Part shown: positions 1-12,659 of the stretch, piece after piece | Layout: the number at the start of each line of letters is the position of its first letter | Numbering within the stretch: position 1 is the stretch's first letter | Source of the DNA: Warburgia ugandensis | Taxonomy: Eukaryota > Streptophyta > Magnoliopsida > Canellales > Canellaceae | Assembly (NCBI GenBank): GCA_035236585.1 | Contig: CP141135.1 | Span: forward strand, 2,638,001-2,702,000 | DNA: 64,000 nucleotides | Direction: 5' to 3' | Program-made: the position numbers and the translations under genes | The notes under the pieces: model-generated | What the model was told of the DNA's origin: nothing | The model's input: the letters and a program-made list of their open reading frames with translations, nothing else | Database searches by the model: none

Positions 1-1235
1 AGGGCGGTGGACTTCTTCAAAGTAAGTTTTCAGTCAGATCCATTTATGGGAAGATTGCAGGAGCCTTTCAAGAGCGACATGGGTGATTAGTCCATGAAAG
101 ATTCCCCGGCCCACCTTGTGTCATTGTCTTTGCTAGCTTGCCTCCTTGAGTGGAATCCTCATGGTGGATAAATTGAAAATCTTTGCCTGGAAATTTCTAG
201 AGTACTGCTCTATGTTTGAAGTGGGGGAAGAATTCAGATAATTTACTTGTAGATAGTGGGTTTTCTTCCAAAACTTGGAGATTTGTATTTGTTTTATTTT
301 CAAGAGAGTGGGTAAGGCCTAGAACTAAAGCGACAGAAATAGTGCATGAAGGCATTTTCAGGCCTAGACAAAATGAAAATTTCTTGGTCGCTTCTGTGGG
401 CTGCCACCCTTTGGACTATATGGAATGAACGGAAAGGTCTCACCTTCATAAAATGAATCAAGAGAAGAGCATGGCTTGTTTGAGGAGATTTTTAGTCTCA
501 CTTGTTGGTGGGATCAAGAGGACTCAGAAGGGATATTCTGAATCTAAGTGAACACCACCCCCTTTTGACACTTCAAATCTAATTTTGATAGTTCAAGCAT
601 TAGTTATCTGAATCTTTGGGACTATAAGGGATATTTTTAGATATCACTTGGAGGTCTTGGTGTAACGGTAAAGTTGTCATTGTGTGACCTTGAGGTCAGG
701 GGTTCAAGGCATGAAAATAGCCTCTTGCAAAAATGCAAGGAAAGGCTGCGTACTATAGACACTTGTGATCCGCCCCTTCCCTAGACCCTCCATATGCAGG
801 AGCTTTGTGCACCAGGGCTGCCCCTTTTTTACTTGGAGGTCATGAACTTAGCACACTCAGGTCCTATTAGCACTGCTGATTCAAACAAGGTAGAGGTATG
901 TTCTCTTGGTCACTGGTTTGGAAATCTGGAATGTGGATGTTGTGGTTCCACTAGTGGTTTAAGGAGACTCTTTCAATGTGATTTGCGGGATCACAACATC
1001 TGAAAAACCTCTATGGATATTTCGAGATACTATTGATCAAGTTAATTCTATTGTGGAATCCCATGAGGATTCATTTCAATAATGTCAAGAGATTGGCAAA
1101 TGATAAAGCAGACGAGCTTACTAGAAAGTGGAATTGATAGATATGCTTTGTTGTTTGATTGTTGTACTCAGACCCTTTTAGTATGCTATTTTCTTTGTTT
1201 TTCACAATAAAATCATCACTGTTCGAAAGACAAAC
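1..1235 (+). mobile_element. 3' part of an L1-type LINE (zinc-binding and RNase H region), decayed
   Basis: Broken reading frames match the end of plant L1-type LINE open reading frames. Near 385-440 the frame reads LLWAATLWTIWNERK, typical of the zinc-binding region that follows the reverse transcriptase. At 1081-1137 the frame ends NVKRLANDKADELTRKWN and a stop, typical of the end of the RNase H-like (RVT_3) domain. An AATAAA-type signal follows near 1207. Stops and frameshifts interrupt everything between, and an Au SINE is inserted at 657-830. The left end lies outside the window. This is dead mobile DNA; the class is fairly sure, the exact family is not. Confidence 0.6.
657..830 (+). mobile_element. 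Au-type tRNA-derived SINE with 11-bp target duplication
   Basis: The 174-bp body starts TTGGTGTAACGGTAAAG (box A-like) and has a box B-like GGGGTTCAAGGC near 700, as expected of an internal RNA polymerase III promoter. The middle and 3' end match my memory of the plant Au SINE: the GCCTCTTGC segment, the GGCTGCGTAC segment, the CCCCTTCCCTAGACCC segment and a terminal T run. It is flanked by a perfect 11-bp direct repeat, ACTTGGAGGTC, at 646-656 and 831-841. It sits inside the LINE remnant, so it is younger than that LINE. Confidence 0.9.
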
Positions 1236-2516
1236 TCTAAATCTTGCTGATCTCGAATTTGTAATTTCTAAAAATGGTTGCCTCTAATACATCTGTTCAC
1301 CTCCTTTTTAAGCAATCTTAACTATCCAGGACAATGGCCTTAGCCGACCATTATGGTAGTAAATAATTCTATTCTTCTGGCTGGATTCAAGATAATTTGC
1401 AAGACGGTCAGATCCGAATTAATTTGGGTCAAGGTGTCAAGGATATGATCGGTGAAATTCAGGTTAGGAATTCTTTGATTAGGATTTGGTCAGATATTTT
1501 TTCCTTTTTTTCTTTGTATGAATGGTTTTTGAGCTGATTTTGATTGTGACATGGATCAGAATCCGACAGTGACAGACCAACTCAAACCAATGTATAACAC
1601 CCCACTCAAACCAAAGTATAACTTGGTAAACAACTGCTTAGAGAAGCTAATGTTTACACTTTTACATACCTAACATTACAACCGAACGTACTTTATACCA
1701 ATACTCCAAAACTTGAATCTTTAGAACCAAAATTACCACATATAGATCATTTTGAGTCAAAACTGCCTAACCTACATGCCCGTGTATTCATTCCAAAGCT
1801 TAAGAAACTTGACATGAGAAGAAGTTAATCCTGGCTAATTTAGTGCCAACTAGGTGAATAATCTGGTTTTGTTCTAAGTAATGATGTCACGCAAGAACTT
1901 ATAGAACCACAACCTATTGCAATACAATCCATACGGGCTATACTTAGCCCAATTATTTTCATTGTCAACGAACCTCCCAATTCTGTGAGGTTACTTGTTA
2001 ATGACTCAAGATGAATGGGCTTTATCTGGAGGATGCAATGTAGGTTCTGAAACAATTTATAAAGCTTGAAGATCAAAATAAATGAACTTGGCCAGATCAT
2101 GAGCAACGAGAGTTTACTTAAAACCATCGTCTTTGATATTCATATTTTCTGGAAACACTCACATGACACTATTTGAGACAGCTGATTAGAGTCTAATGGG
2201 CTATGAGGATGACAAAGAAAGCCATATCGGAGGTCCGTTTGCAGCTTAAGTCAAACTATCTCTTCTTAGTTCATATCTTAGAATACTTTCAGGGTTCTCT
2301 AGTCTTAACTTATTTCAGTGGTATAACTAAGTCAGTTTTAGGGTGATTATGTCTCTATATATAGTCACCAGAGGTGTGTATACATCTCATTAATTGGATA
2401 TGTTTTTTTTTTTTTTAATAGTTTGATTGTTGAAGTTGGCAAAATGTATGGGTCCCATAATCAGCTAATAAAGGTCTTTAATTCCAAATACTTGCTTTTT
2501 TTCTTATTATCAAATT
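1236..2516. other. No recognisable feature
   Basis: AT-rich DNA with scattered stops in all frames. The longest open frame (1840-2127, minus, 95 codons) has no recognisable domain and is probably chance. It may contain old LINE or downstream CRK-1 sequence, but I could not support either. Confidence 0.5.
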
Positions 2517-2815
2517 TCACCCATTGGTGATAGAGAAGGTGGCATTGGTTGCAGACGACCCAGTTGAGGAGGATGTGCCTTCATGAACTCTGTTGGTGTT
2601 ATCAATAAAGGTTGGTCTGGTTGGCCTCTGCATGGTCTGACCTTTGCTTAGCAGCAAAGCAACAGCTTCAGACATTCTAGGCCTTGAAGCAACAGCTGAC
2701 CGAGTACACGAGAGCTATTTCAATAGTCCTCTTCACTTCATCCCTTTGATTTACCTCTAGATCCAAGTTCTCATTCACCAAATTCATCAACATGTCCGAT
2801 TAAAATAGTCTCCAT

Positions 2816-4368
2816 GAGTGAAAACAGGCAGGGAATAAGCATATTTGTATGGTCAAATTAGTTGAGAAGAGTTTGTTTTGGAAAGCTGGTGGGCAGCGGG
2901 CTGGAAAAATGCAACCTTTGATTGAGGAACAAGTGCACATCACCACTAAGCCAACTGCTCATGCTCACTTAACGCAGAAGTAACATAAGACTCATAGATT
3001 CCAATTGTTTAAATATGCATGTACGTGTAGAAGAGAATAAATCCTTCAACGTCTTGAGATTCAAATGGAAGTGAAATGCAACAGTAGAAGCTCAGACTTT
3101 CCACTAAAATTTAAATGACAACAAGTGGGAAACTCATATGATTTGTACTAGTGATTTATGTACAACTTGATAGCTTTGTAGTAGCATTTGGATCAGTTAG
3201 AATGGATGGAATAGTTTATTTTATGGAAAAGATTAGAGACACAGAAATATCAAACAATTACAAGACATAACTATTTCAATGAGATGCATGTTGCTGTTCT
3301 TCTTGTACGGAATGAAAATTCTATGACACTATTTAAGAAAAGACCGCACTATGAAAATGCCACTCTGGGCAGTATGGCATGCATCGCCACACTTGCAAGA
3401 AGAGAACTAGTTTCATGCTTGAAGAATTCTCTAATCTAATAAGAAAACTAAACCTACAAGTCTAGATAAGTATTCTTGTTATCTCATTTCTTCTCAAACT
3501 TTCTGTCTAGAGTAGGTCAGTTCTACTAAAGTTGAAACTAAATATTTGTAGACTCTGCCGGTATGCATATACTACAGAGATAGGCCATGAAAGTATGGTT
3601 CATTTGCTATGCACTATCTACCTTGGCAAACATAGAATGGGAGGAAAATGCATGGAGTGCGTTTTGCAGAGAATACCCATTAGTTCTTATTTGGCTTCAG
3701 CTGTTTCAGATCATACATACATTTGTTTCTTGTTTCTTGTTTTGAAGTTTATTTTCATAGCTGTGTTTTTGAAAAGGGTTTCAATCTTTGTATGTGTATA
3801 GTTCTTTAAAACAAAACTCATGCTGAAGTACAAGAAAATTGAGCAAGCAGAAATTTAGACTGCAGTTGGGTTATAACAAGATTATCAATGGTCAGGCTAA
3901 AGATATTGAAGCCTTTATGGTTGTCGTCACAGGTAAAACTCACTGGTATGGCCTCTTTTGCTTCTTTGGTAAGTAATCTGGTAATTCAGTCAGAGGTATA
4001 ACTTCATTCTCTGTTCAAGCAAAAAACCTTGCAATTCTTTTGACTTCTAGAACATCAATTATAACAACTAATTATGAAAGTAGCTCTCCTATTGTCATAT
4101 CTTTGAAAATAGGAGAGCTACTTTCAAAATTTTCCTTGGTTCTGTCGGAATTGCTTATTCTAAGTTTCTTTATGGATATTATCTTTCCATTTTGCACAAC
4201 ACCCTACAATGGACACGACAACCGAGGTTTAAGATGGATATAGCATGAAAAATATAAACTTTGATAGGAAAAAGAGTTCATTTTTCTTAGAAATCCTCTA
4301 CTCCATGTATGAATGAAAACCATTATGGTGGCTATATTTAGTTACTTTTCACCAATTTCAGCATCTTA
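2816..4368 (-). other. CRK-1 interior without recognisable exons
   Basis: In CRK-3, CRK-4 and CRK-6 the equivalent interval holds three kinase exons carrying the catalytic Lys, HRD, DFG and APE motifs. None is detectable here. The stretch is AT-rich with stops in all frames and includes the hairpin at 4075-4126. The loss looks like a deletion or replacement rather than point decay, because the exons on both sides are still easy to read. Confidence 0.55.
4075..4126. repeat. Perfect 19-bp inverted repeat with 14-nt loop
   Basis: TGAAAGTAGCTCTCCTATT at 4075-4093 is followed after 14 nt by its exact reverse complement, AATAGGAGAGCTACTTTCA, at 4108-4126. It would form a strong stem-loop in RNA or single-stranded DNA. 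It is not followed by a T run and lies in the CRK-1 pseudogene interior, so a terminator role has no support. Confidence 0.85.
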
Positions 4369-5977
4369 CCTTGTACACTTCCCCGAAACCTCCCTCACCC
4401 AGTTTAGTTTCTTGACTAAAACTTTTAGATGCGGACTTAAAATCGTTGTATAGGAAATTCCACGGGCCACGTAGCTCAGTCTCCAACAAAATGCATCCTG
4501 CAGAAACACTAGTAGGCAAAGGACATCTGAAATTCTATTCTCGTCCAACTGGAATTTTGTAAACTGGTCATTGTAGTGATAATTGATTCTTTTGAGAAAC
4601 AGAGGCTGCTAGTAAAACTAGTTGTTAATGTTAGACAAAGCTTTTGCTGCAGAAGAATTCTTCAAGCTGCACAGAGATGCCCAAGAAATTGTGAAGGCAT
4701 GAACTTTGTTGAGCTAGGGAGTAAAATATTCGTAAAGGAAAGGATGACTTTATGAAAACACAACCTTTCATACGTTTGCAGGTCTTGTTATTTTTTCCGG
4801 AGTTTGAACTTAGTAGGAACAACAACAGAGCAAGAAACACAAGAAAGCCAATTCCTCCAACAATACCCACAATCAGGGCTGTCCTTGTGCTGGAACTTCC
4901 TGTAAGTTAGTCAAAATTCCATTTCAAAACTCATTAGTACAATCCCCCACTGATATACGTATAGAGAGTGAGGGAAAGGACTACTGTCCCTGAAGAGCTG
5001 TAATATGATACATGTGCAGAGATTTTCATGGTAAATTTCGAACTTTTCAATTAAAAGGGAGGGGCACAGAGTAATAACAATTTGAAATCATCCCATAAAG
5101 ATGTTTATAGAATTGGCAAATTCCTTTTAGGGTAGTGGAGCAACAAGGGCCTCTCCGGTGGTACCTAGGAGGTCAATATGTGTGTTAGATACTATATATG
5201 TAGACCCTAAGGATGAACCCATATATACTCTTTCCACATATACTGATCACCCCACATAAATTCTCATAATGCAGAAAAATAAAGACAGTGTAAGGTTCTA
5301 TGGAGTTTAGATCAGTCACCTTGGCCTACAAAAGGCTCCAGCTCCATGGTGAAAATGTCGCTAAAGAAAGCTCTATCCGAGTACCTCAAGAAACATCCTG
5401 CATCCGCAGCTCTCCCTTCTGCATAGTCCTGGCACACTCTTATATTATCACATGCCACTTTCAAGCACTCTCCACACCCGGCCTCGCTCACAGTGTGTGT
5501 ACGCTGTGCCACACCATACACAACATTCCCAGCACTCTCCCTCCTCTGCTTCAGCAAAATAACCATTCATCCTCGGCGTAGCTTCCAAAAGGTCTGCCAA
5601 CATGCTGTTAGTGACCTAATAGAATCAGCTTCGTTCTCGACAAATTGTAAAATGCTATATGAAAACTGTGTTTTACAAAAGAGAGAGCAGCCATCATAGA
5701 TGACTCGAGCCCCGTAATTGAATCTGCTGGAGCAGTTCTGGATCTGCAGACGAGCTGAAAAAAGGCAGGAGAGGTAGTCAGAGCGAATCTCTGCACTGGA
5801 AGAGGATGTAAACTGGGCTGGAACCCGGAAGACTTTGGGCAGTGGCGAAGGGTGTGGAACCATTGATTTGTGATTGAAGGGCAGGGAAGGTGGCGCTGCT
5901 GTTCTTAAGGAAAATGGGCGGGTTGGTGGCTTTGCTCGTCTGCAGGCACTGTAAAGGAGATTGGTTTCGGGGCAGAT

Positions 5978-6412
5978 GTTGCTAGCATTGAGATGAGGAG
6001 GACAGGAACGGAGGTGAAGCATTAGGTGATTTTGGTTTTCATTGTCTGGGTATTAGCTTGAGAAGAAGTAGAATGTGAATGCAAAAATTACTCCGAAATT
6101 CAAAGTGGATATATTGATGATGAAAGGAATGTGCAAGAGATTTGTTAACGGATCAAGAAAACAAAGATGATACGAAAACTAGTGGCTTTGGCTCGTGAGA
6201 TTGATTTAGAGGGGGGAAGTTGCTAGCATTGAGAAGAGGAGGAGAGTAGTGGAGTAGTAGTAGGTGATTTTGGTATCCATTGTCTGGGTATTTGTTTGAG
6301 AAGAAGTAGAATGTGACATGAAGTACATCTCCGAAATTGGAGCTGGATGTATTGATGATTAAGGAATCTGCAATAAATTCGTTGGCGGATTAAAACAAAC
6401 AGAGATGATATG
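5978..6412. repeat. Imperfect tandem duplication, period 241 bp
   Basis: The segment starting GTTGCTAGCATTGAG at 5978 recurs at 6219. The copies share the later blocks GGTGATTTTGGT, CATTGTCTGGGTATT and GAGAAGAAGTAGAATGTGA and stay alignable to about 6175 and 6412. Copy 1 overlaps the expected start of CRK-1 exon 1, so the duplication took in its 5' end and upstream flank. Differences between the copies show it is not recent. Confidence 0.8.
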
Positions 6413-7905
6413 AAGATCATAAGTCAAACTCTCAACTGGCAAGAAGACTAAGAAAGCTGAGTGTGATAATTATAAAGCTAACTTGATCAGATTATGGGAA
6501 CTGCAGTACAGTTGTGAAATATATATGGCGTAAAACTTCCAAAGAACAGTTACAACAAAATACTATCATAAAGAAGAGAGAGATGGAATGTGATGAATGT
6601 ATTTGAGAATCAGTTGTTACTTAATTTCAAACCCAACGATATGTTTATGGTGAAAAACATCCAGAAAGCAAGAGACTAGTAAAAGAGATCAGCAGAGCAT
6701 GAGAATTGTAATAGTTTCACCTTAATCTAGATCAGATATGGAAGAATCTAACTCAAGAAAAACAGTTTAAATAAGTAAAATACAATCAGAAAAAAGATAA
6801 AGGAGTGCACAAGAAGCAGCTAGTCGAGAGGCTCAAGACGGAATTGAATTCATATTAGATTTAACTTGTCATGAATTTACCTCGAACTCGAAAATCTTTA
6901 TCAATATGGTGCACTTCTGTTACAGGTGAATTCAAGGGTGCTTTCCATGAAGGCGTAGAATCCAGCATAGAATTTAATTCCAGCTTGACTACGGCTTGTT
7001 ACGCTTGTAAATGTAGAGCAAATACGCTAGAATTTAATGCAGTTGAATCCAAACAAGAAAGATGAAGGGAAAAGTAAGATCAAAATTCCAGTCGTATGTT
7101 TCATTTCCTGTTAAAAATCAGAATCAAGAGACAATCAAAAGGTGGAAGCAGAGCTCATGACAGTTTTGTTTTCTTTCCACATTGAATTTCAGCAGAATCA
7201 GCAAGAAACAAGAAGAAACTTGTCGCTGTCGCCTTTTCTCGGCGCATTCACGAAACATTTGATGCACCCGCGGAATGGTCTCAGTTCATGCACTTGAGGC
7301 ATGGAGAGGAATCTTCGATATAGACTAATAAAACAACTACAAAAGAGCAAAAGACCGCGAAAATCAAGAACCAAAATACACGGAACCGAAGCTTAATGAG
7401 ATACACTGATATGAGAAATGGAAATTCAATGCAATGAAGAGAAATTCGGTCTATATTAACCGAAAGCATACGAAAACAATTGAAAAAAATTCCAAAAAAT
7501 GAGTTTGTTTTGCATTTACTCATCTGAATTGTGATTTCAGATCAAGCATCAAGTTATTGACAGAAATTGAGCCAAAAACCCGCATTTGCAAGGCGATGTA
7601 CGAGTAAAAAGGGAGCTTAAAGATCTAGATAATCTGAAAAAATGGGAAAAAATAAGTTGAGTTTTGCTTAAACAAGAGCTGTGAAATCCATCATGGACAG
7701 CATGAAGAGAAAATGGAAGCTAAGAAATTGTCATTGGTCAGCCAACTGAATTATTTAAATGGAGAAATTGCTTCTAATCAGGAAGTGAACGGGAACGAGA
7801 AAAGGCCGCGTGTTGACATCCATGAACCCACGTTGTATGAGGAATTAAATGACGCGGGTGCCTCCAAGTACAAGCGGTTGCTCTCTGTTTTTATATTAAA
7901 CATAG
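6413..7905. other. No recognisable feature
   Basis: Upstream flank of CRK-1. It contains only short open frames, including a plus-strand frame at 7713-7928 (start MEAKKLSLVSQ) that is unrecognised and whose end runs into a SINE fragment. No domain, RNA gene or repeat was identified. Confidence 0.45.
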
Positions 7906-8020
7906 AAACAGCTTCTTGCAAAATGTAAGATACGGTTGCTTCCAATAGACTTTGTGGTCTGTCTTTTTTCCAAATCTCATATACGTGAGAGCTTCGTGAA
8001 CTGAATTATCTTTTTTTATC
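7906..8020 (+). mobile_element. 5'-truncated Au SINE fragment
   Basis: The segment has the 3' two-thirds of the SINE in order: GAAACAGCTTCTTGCAAAATG, an ATAGACTTTGTGGTCTG block, a CGTGAGAGCTTCGTGAACTG block and a terminal T-rich stretch. The tRNA-related head with boxes A and B is absent. Divergence is much higher than in the 657-830 copy. Confidence 0.6.
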
Positions 8021-9229
8021 TTGCAATCGCATCGAAAGAAAAACACTTTTAATAATTGATTTGCATTTTCTAAGACAGAAATGACTCGGGAGTATCATAT
8101 TTACCAAAAACTGATTTTTATCTTTCTATTTAAAAAATCTCGTAATTTTTTTTTATGGTCCTGGTGGTCGACTAATTTATATACGTATGTAGTTGAATTA
8201 GACAGTTCAAAATTGGAGGTACTCGATTTGGACGGTTCACCTAGGTAATTGTATCCATTGCCTAGTTGATTTGGAGATAATTTTATTCGATTACCTAGGT
8301 AGTTGATTTGAATGGTGCAAATTATTAAATCTAGTTGGGAAACATTGCTATATTCATGCCATTCTTGAGTAAGCCTTGTGTAACTTATTTTACTTTGTAT
8401 TGTAGGTAACCAACTCCCAGCTTAAAAGCTAGGCTTTAAGATTAGCTTAGCATCGTTAATAGTCTAGGATTAGGTCTCTCTCAAGGCTAAGTGTATATTA
8501 TTACTCTCTTGAGTTTAGACAAAAAGCAAAAAATAAAGAAGCCACAAGCTCTAGGAAGTGTGACTTTTCTCTGGAGGTCTTCTTGTGTGGTTCTTAGCTG
8601 TTGATGCTTGGTATTATGATCCAGTTTTTGGACTAAAGTTTGTGGTATTTCCTCCAAATCAATTGACTGCTACTAATAACCTAACAAAACTTTTAAAAAT
8701 GTGGGTTCTAAAACCACTTTGTAGGTTTGGGGTTGAGAAATGAGGGGCCACGCCTTAGCCTCCTTGCCATCACTGTTATTCTTTAATGTCTTGGTGTTTT
8801 CTCTTGTTTTGTTAGAGATAAAGAGATATTTTCATGAGGAAATCTTTGTTGGTCAATGGAGGTAAGTTTCACGTATTTCTACATCTATTCTTTTTGTGAT
8901 TTATGGCTTTCTTTTTTATTTTTTATTTGGGATAAACCAATTTATGGCTGATCTATATGCATGTTGTGAAGAAATTTATTGTGCTTACTTTGCATGTTTC
9001 TTATGGCTGGAAATCACCTTGGACTAGCTTTGGCATTAGAGCTCGGTTTCTCCAAATCTAATTGTAAAATTTTAGATGTAGGGATTGGTTCTTGTGTCAA
9101 TAATATAGGGCCAAAATTTTATTTTATATGCAATTTTGATATGAATTCTAGACCATAGATCATTCTAGATTTGGACAGTTTTAGGCTATAGTTTGATTTG
9201 ACTTTTACTAATTGAGAATCTTAGTTCCT
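8021..9229. other. No recognisable feature
   Basis: AT-rich intergenic DNA with no open frame of note. It may include the decayed 5' portion of the plus-strand RTE LINE that becomes readable near 9275, but no motif supports this. Confidence 0.4.
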
Positions 9230-9656
9230 AAGGTAAGTGATCGATTCATATCATGTTGCCATACTTTAGAGAAGTTGAAGATGAGGGAGTTGTAACAAAT
9301 GTTAAGACCATTGAGAGATATCGGTGATTTTTCTATCACTATAGGATTGCACCAAGGATCAGCATTGATCTCATACCTTTTCACGTTGGTTATGGATGAG
9401 TTATCAAAACATATGCACGAGAAGATTCCATGGTGCATGCTATTTGCAGATGATATAGTTTTAATTGATGAGACAAGAGAGGGTGTAAATACAAAACTAG
9501 AGTTATGGAAAGAAGCATTAGAACCTGAATAATTTAAAATTAGTTGAACCAAGACAGAGTATATGAAAATGCAATTTTAGCAAGGAGTGTAGGGGGAGTA
9601 GAGCACTAGTAAAGACTAATAACCAAGAAGTTCCTGTAAAAGACCACTTTTGGTCA
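9230..9656 (+). mobile_element. RTE-type LINE reverse-transcriptase fragment
   Basis: Frames at about 9275-9532 read like the RTE-clade reverse transcriptase: [12 protein letters not shown], then [13 protein letters not shown], then the catalytic box [17 protein letters not shown] frameshift separates 9275-9310 from the rest. After a stop at 9530 the equivalent of the EVPVKDHF segment appears near 9630. The same protein segment is present in the larger minus-strand LINE at 57.4-60.6 kb, which allows direct comparison. Neither end of the insertion is defined; it is a dead fragment. Confidence 0.8.
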
Positions 9657-11999
9657 TTTTATGGCTATCATCTTCTACTAACTATCCAGATGTTTATTTC
9701 AAATCAAAACCTTGCAATTGCAGTAGATATATTATACTAGGACAAGTATAAAGTGTTGTTGACCCTTTGGGATGGAGTAAATTATCAACCAAATCTATAA
9801 AAAAATTTGCTTTCAATTTAAGATCAAAAGTAAACTAAAATAAAATTAAAACTAGAATGAAAGTAAATTAAAAAAAAAAAACTAAGATATTGGAGAGTAG
9901 TTTTGGAATTAGAAATTCACTAATCCAATCATATTAATGTTTCTCATTATTTGAAATCACATGCAAACTAGAATCGTTCTTCACTACAAGTTAGAGCGTC
10001 TATAAAGAAAGAACAGATAATTATTCTCATGAAATGGAGTATAGGTGTGACCTTCTAATCCTATCATAACCCATCCAATAAATTAATCATTAACACATTA
10101 AAACCATTTCATGTTCATCTCTTCTAGATTATAAGTATTGGAATCAAAGTGAAATAAAATCTTAAAATCACTCTTCAAAGAACTTCTTATCATGGAATCA
10201 TTCATACATTAAATTTCAGAACTAAAAATCTATAAAATTGAATGAGAAAACACAAATACTCATCTGTTGGCTTCTTTCAATTCCTAAACTTTGATCATGG
10301 AATCATTCATACATTAAATTTCAGAACTAAAAATCTATAAAATTGAATGAGAAAACACAAATACTCATCTATTGGCTTCTTTCAATTCCTAAACTTTGAA
10401 TTTAGCCTTGCATGATGGATGATCCACGCAGCAAACTTGATGAACTCCCCATGGTCGATCTTGTTCTTCTCCTCGTCCTTCTAGAATATTTTTTAGATTT
10501 TCTTTGAGTCTAGGAGCAATAATAATCCCTCTTGAAAGTGGCATATTTTTTACTTATATAAATGGGTCATCTTCCTTGTTGATGAAAATGCTTGGGGAAT
10601 AAGTTAGAAAGTCTCATCTTTCAAAAATTTTCTTTTTCTTCTAACAACATCCAAAATAGCAAGCCCTCCAATTTCTTGCAAAAACAGTTCAAAAAGAGGA
10701 CTTTTCTACTTGATTAAATAATATGAACTTGCTCATTTAGGATACTTTCTACTTGAAAGTCTCCAAATAGAAAAGCTTTAGTGAAAGAAGAAAACTTTTT
10801 AAATTAAAAAAACTCATAATTAGGAACTTTCTAAAAATAGAAAGTGGAGACGTTTTTGCTCTAGCGAGTTTATGATGGCTAGATATTCATCATTCACATA
10901 ATCATCTTATGAACTTCTTGATCACTATAGCTAGATCTCGATCCACTGAATCCAATGACTATGACCAATTCTAAAATAAAAACACATAAAATTCACCATT
11001 TTAAAATCAAAACTATATATCTCAATCCTAAATGAATTAATTCTAATTTCTAATAATCTAAACTACTTTAACTCTCATTTCAGACTAGAAAATAAAGCAT
11101 AATAGTATAAATTACTACACAAATTCTAGGGAGATGCCAAGTTGTTTTGCTGCCAACTATGTTATACTTTGTTAGGAGAGAATTGTCTAGTTGATTGTTA
11201 ATAGAAGTCCAAATATGCATTCACAAAGTCATGGCTGTCTCATTCTCATAACGACACTATACACTTAAGCACTCTTTTATGGTAGTTGCAAGCCTCTAGC
11301 TATCTCTACATCCCTACCTACTTTATTGGTGCATGGCCATTTGGGGGGCCTGAGCTAGTGCTTCAATCTGGAATCCTCTCAATGATGAGGTTTATCCCAT
11401 CATCTCACTACCAAATTTGATCCTTGTTATTTTAAGATTGTATCTACTATTTAGAATTTGCCTCGATTTGGTACTACTTAGCCCATATTAAGTTAGTGAT
11501 TTATCCTAAGAAGTATGTAGTCAATTACTGCACCTCAATGCATTTCAACGAGAACCAACTAGCTTTGGGTTTGAGTGGCATTTTACTAAATCAACTAAAA
11601 ACTAGAAAGTGATAATTCTAATATAATATAACCTATATGCCTTTGAGGGGATGCTTTCTTTCTTCTTCTTCTTCTTTTTAATTCTTGTTATGAAGTGTTA
11701 AATAAAGTTGTATTAATTAGATCGTGGTGATCTATACCATTCAAAGTGCAAAACAAGAAAAGGATCAATAAATGGGAACAATTAATTGGAGTTAACATTT
11801 CTATTCTCATTTCATCTAAGCCAACAACCCTCTTTAGTGAGCACATCTATATCTTTATTTGACGATCTAAGAACATGCTTAAAATGGATCATTTTGTTAT
11901 TTCCATCATTAATTTACTAGTACATTTGTATGTGTGATACATGGGATACCCATTTATTCTTTGATCTAAACCACTAATTCAAGTGGGGCAACTTATTTT
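9657..11999. other. No gene; AT-rich intergenic DNA
   Basis: No coding signal, RNA gene or mobile-element protein was recognised in this 2.3-kb stretch. Its only clear structure is the 105-bp tandem duplication annotated separately at 10189-10398. Confidence 0.45.
10189..10398. repeat. Near-perfect tandem duplication, 2 x 105 bp
   Basis: The unit starting ATCATGGAATCATTCATACA at 10189 is repeated directly at 10294 with only about one difference visible across 105 bp (CATCTGTTGG versus CATCTATTGG). The near identity implies a recent duplication by slippage or unequal exchange. Confidence 0.9.
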
Positions 12000-12004
12000 A
12001 AAAA

Positions 12005-12410
12005 TAAAAATAAAAATAAAGTGAGTAAATTTTGGACTTTCTAGTTGGTATGTATAGAAAGACGTTTCCTTAGAACATAGTATATCTAGAAAGACTTATA
12101 AAAAACAAAGATAGATTCAAAATAGGATGAACATAAATATTAGAGTTTTCTTTAGAATCCCAATTGTTTAGTAAACATATACAATAAAAAAAAAATCAAA
12201 GAAAATAGAAAAAGTAATACTACAAAAATAAAAATAAAGTGAGTAAATTTAGGACTTTTTGATCATCATATATAAAAAGATGTTTCCTTAGAACATAGTC
12301 TATTTAGAAAGATAATAAAAAAGAAAGATATATTCAAAATAGGATGGACATAGATAAATATAGTTTTCTTTAGAAGCCCTATTATTTAATAAACATATAC
12401 AATAATAAAT
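12005..12410. repeat. Imperfect tandem duplication, period about 218 bp
   Basis: GTGAGTAAATTT at 12021 and 12239 begins two alignable copies. Each holds GTTTCCTTAGAACATAGT, an AAAATAGGATG(A/G)ACATA block and AAACATATACAATA in the same order. Divergence is moderate. The (GA)48 run follows directly downstream. Confidence 0.75.
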
Positions 12411-12495
12411 TGAAAAGTTCAAAAAAATATATAGAAAAAACTAACAGTATAAGATCATAATATGAGGATAATTAAGATAAGAAGAAATAAGGATA

Positions 12496-12600
<105 letters not shown>

Positions 12601-12659
12601 ATGGATTGACCATAGAGGAATTCAAGTAGAATTAGAAATTGAGATACAAATGCCATGAG

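Larger units (their letters stand above)
2517..6020 (-). pseudogene. CRK-1: decayed cysteine-rich receptor-like kinase pseudogene
   Basis: Relics of a DUF26 receptor kinase, a plasma-membrane receptor type with an extracellular Gnk2 pair, one membrane helix and a Ser/Thr kinase. Exon 1 (about 5319-6020) keeps both DUF26 domains in several frames: an early stop follows QCRDSL near 5785, there is a deletion after the first domain (GARVIYDGC, near 5690), a further frameshift lies near 5565, and the first Cys of the second C-X8-C-X2-C motif is Arg. The membrane exon (about 4767-4899) and the glycine-loop exon (about 4372-4500, LGEGGFGEVYK) are open. The central kinase exons with the Lys, HRD and DFG motifs are missing between 2816 and 4370. 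The last exon (2517-2815) has a stop in place of the YE of RLYES and a 2-bp deletion at IALS. No function is expected. Confidence 0.85.

Noticed and set aside
657-720. tRNA gene suggested by box A and box B motifs
   Set aside because: The motifs belong to the SINE head; no cloverleaf can be drawn and the body and tail match a SINE.
3532-3801. 89-codon plus-strand frame near CRK-1
   Set aside because: No domain and no coding-like features; it lies in the decayed interior and flank of CRK-1, so chance is the simplest explanation.
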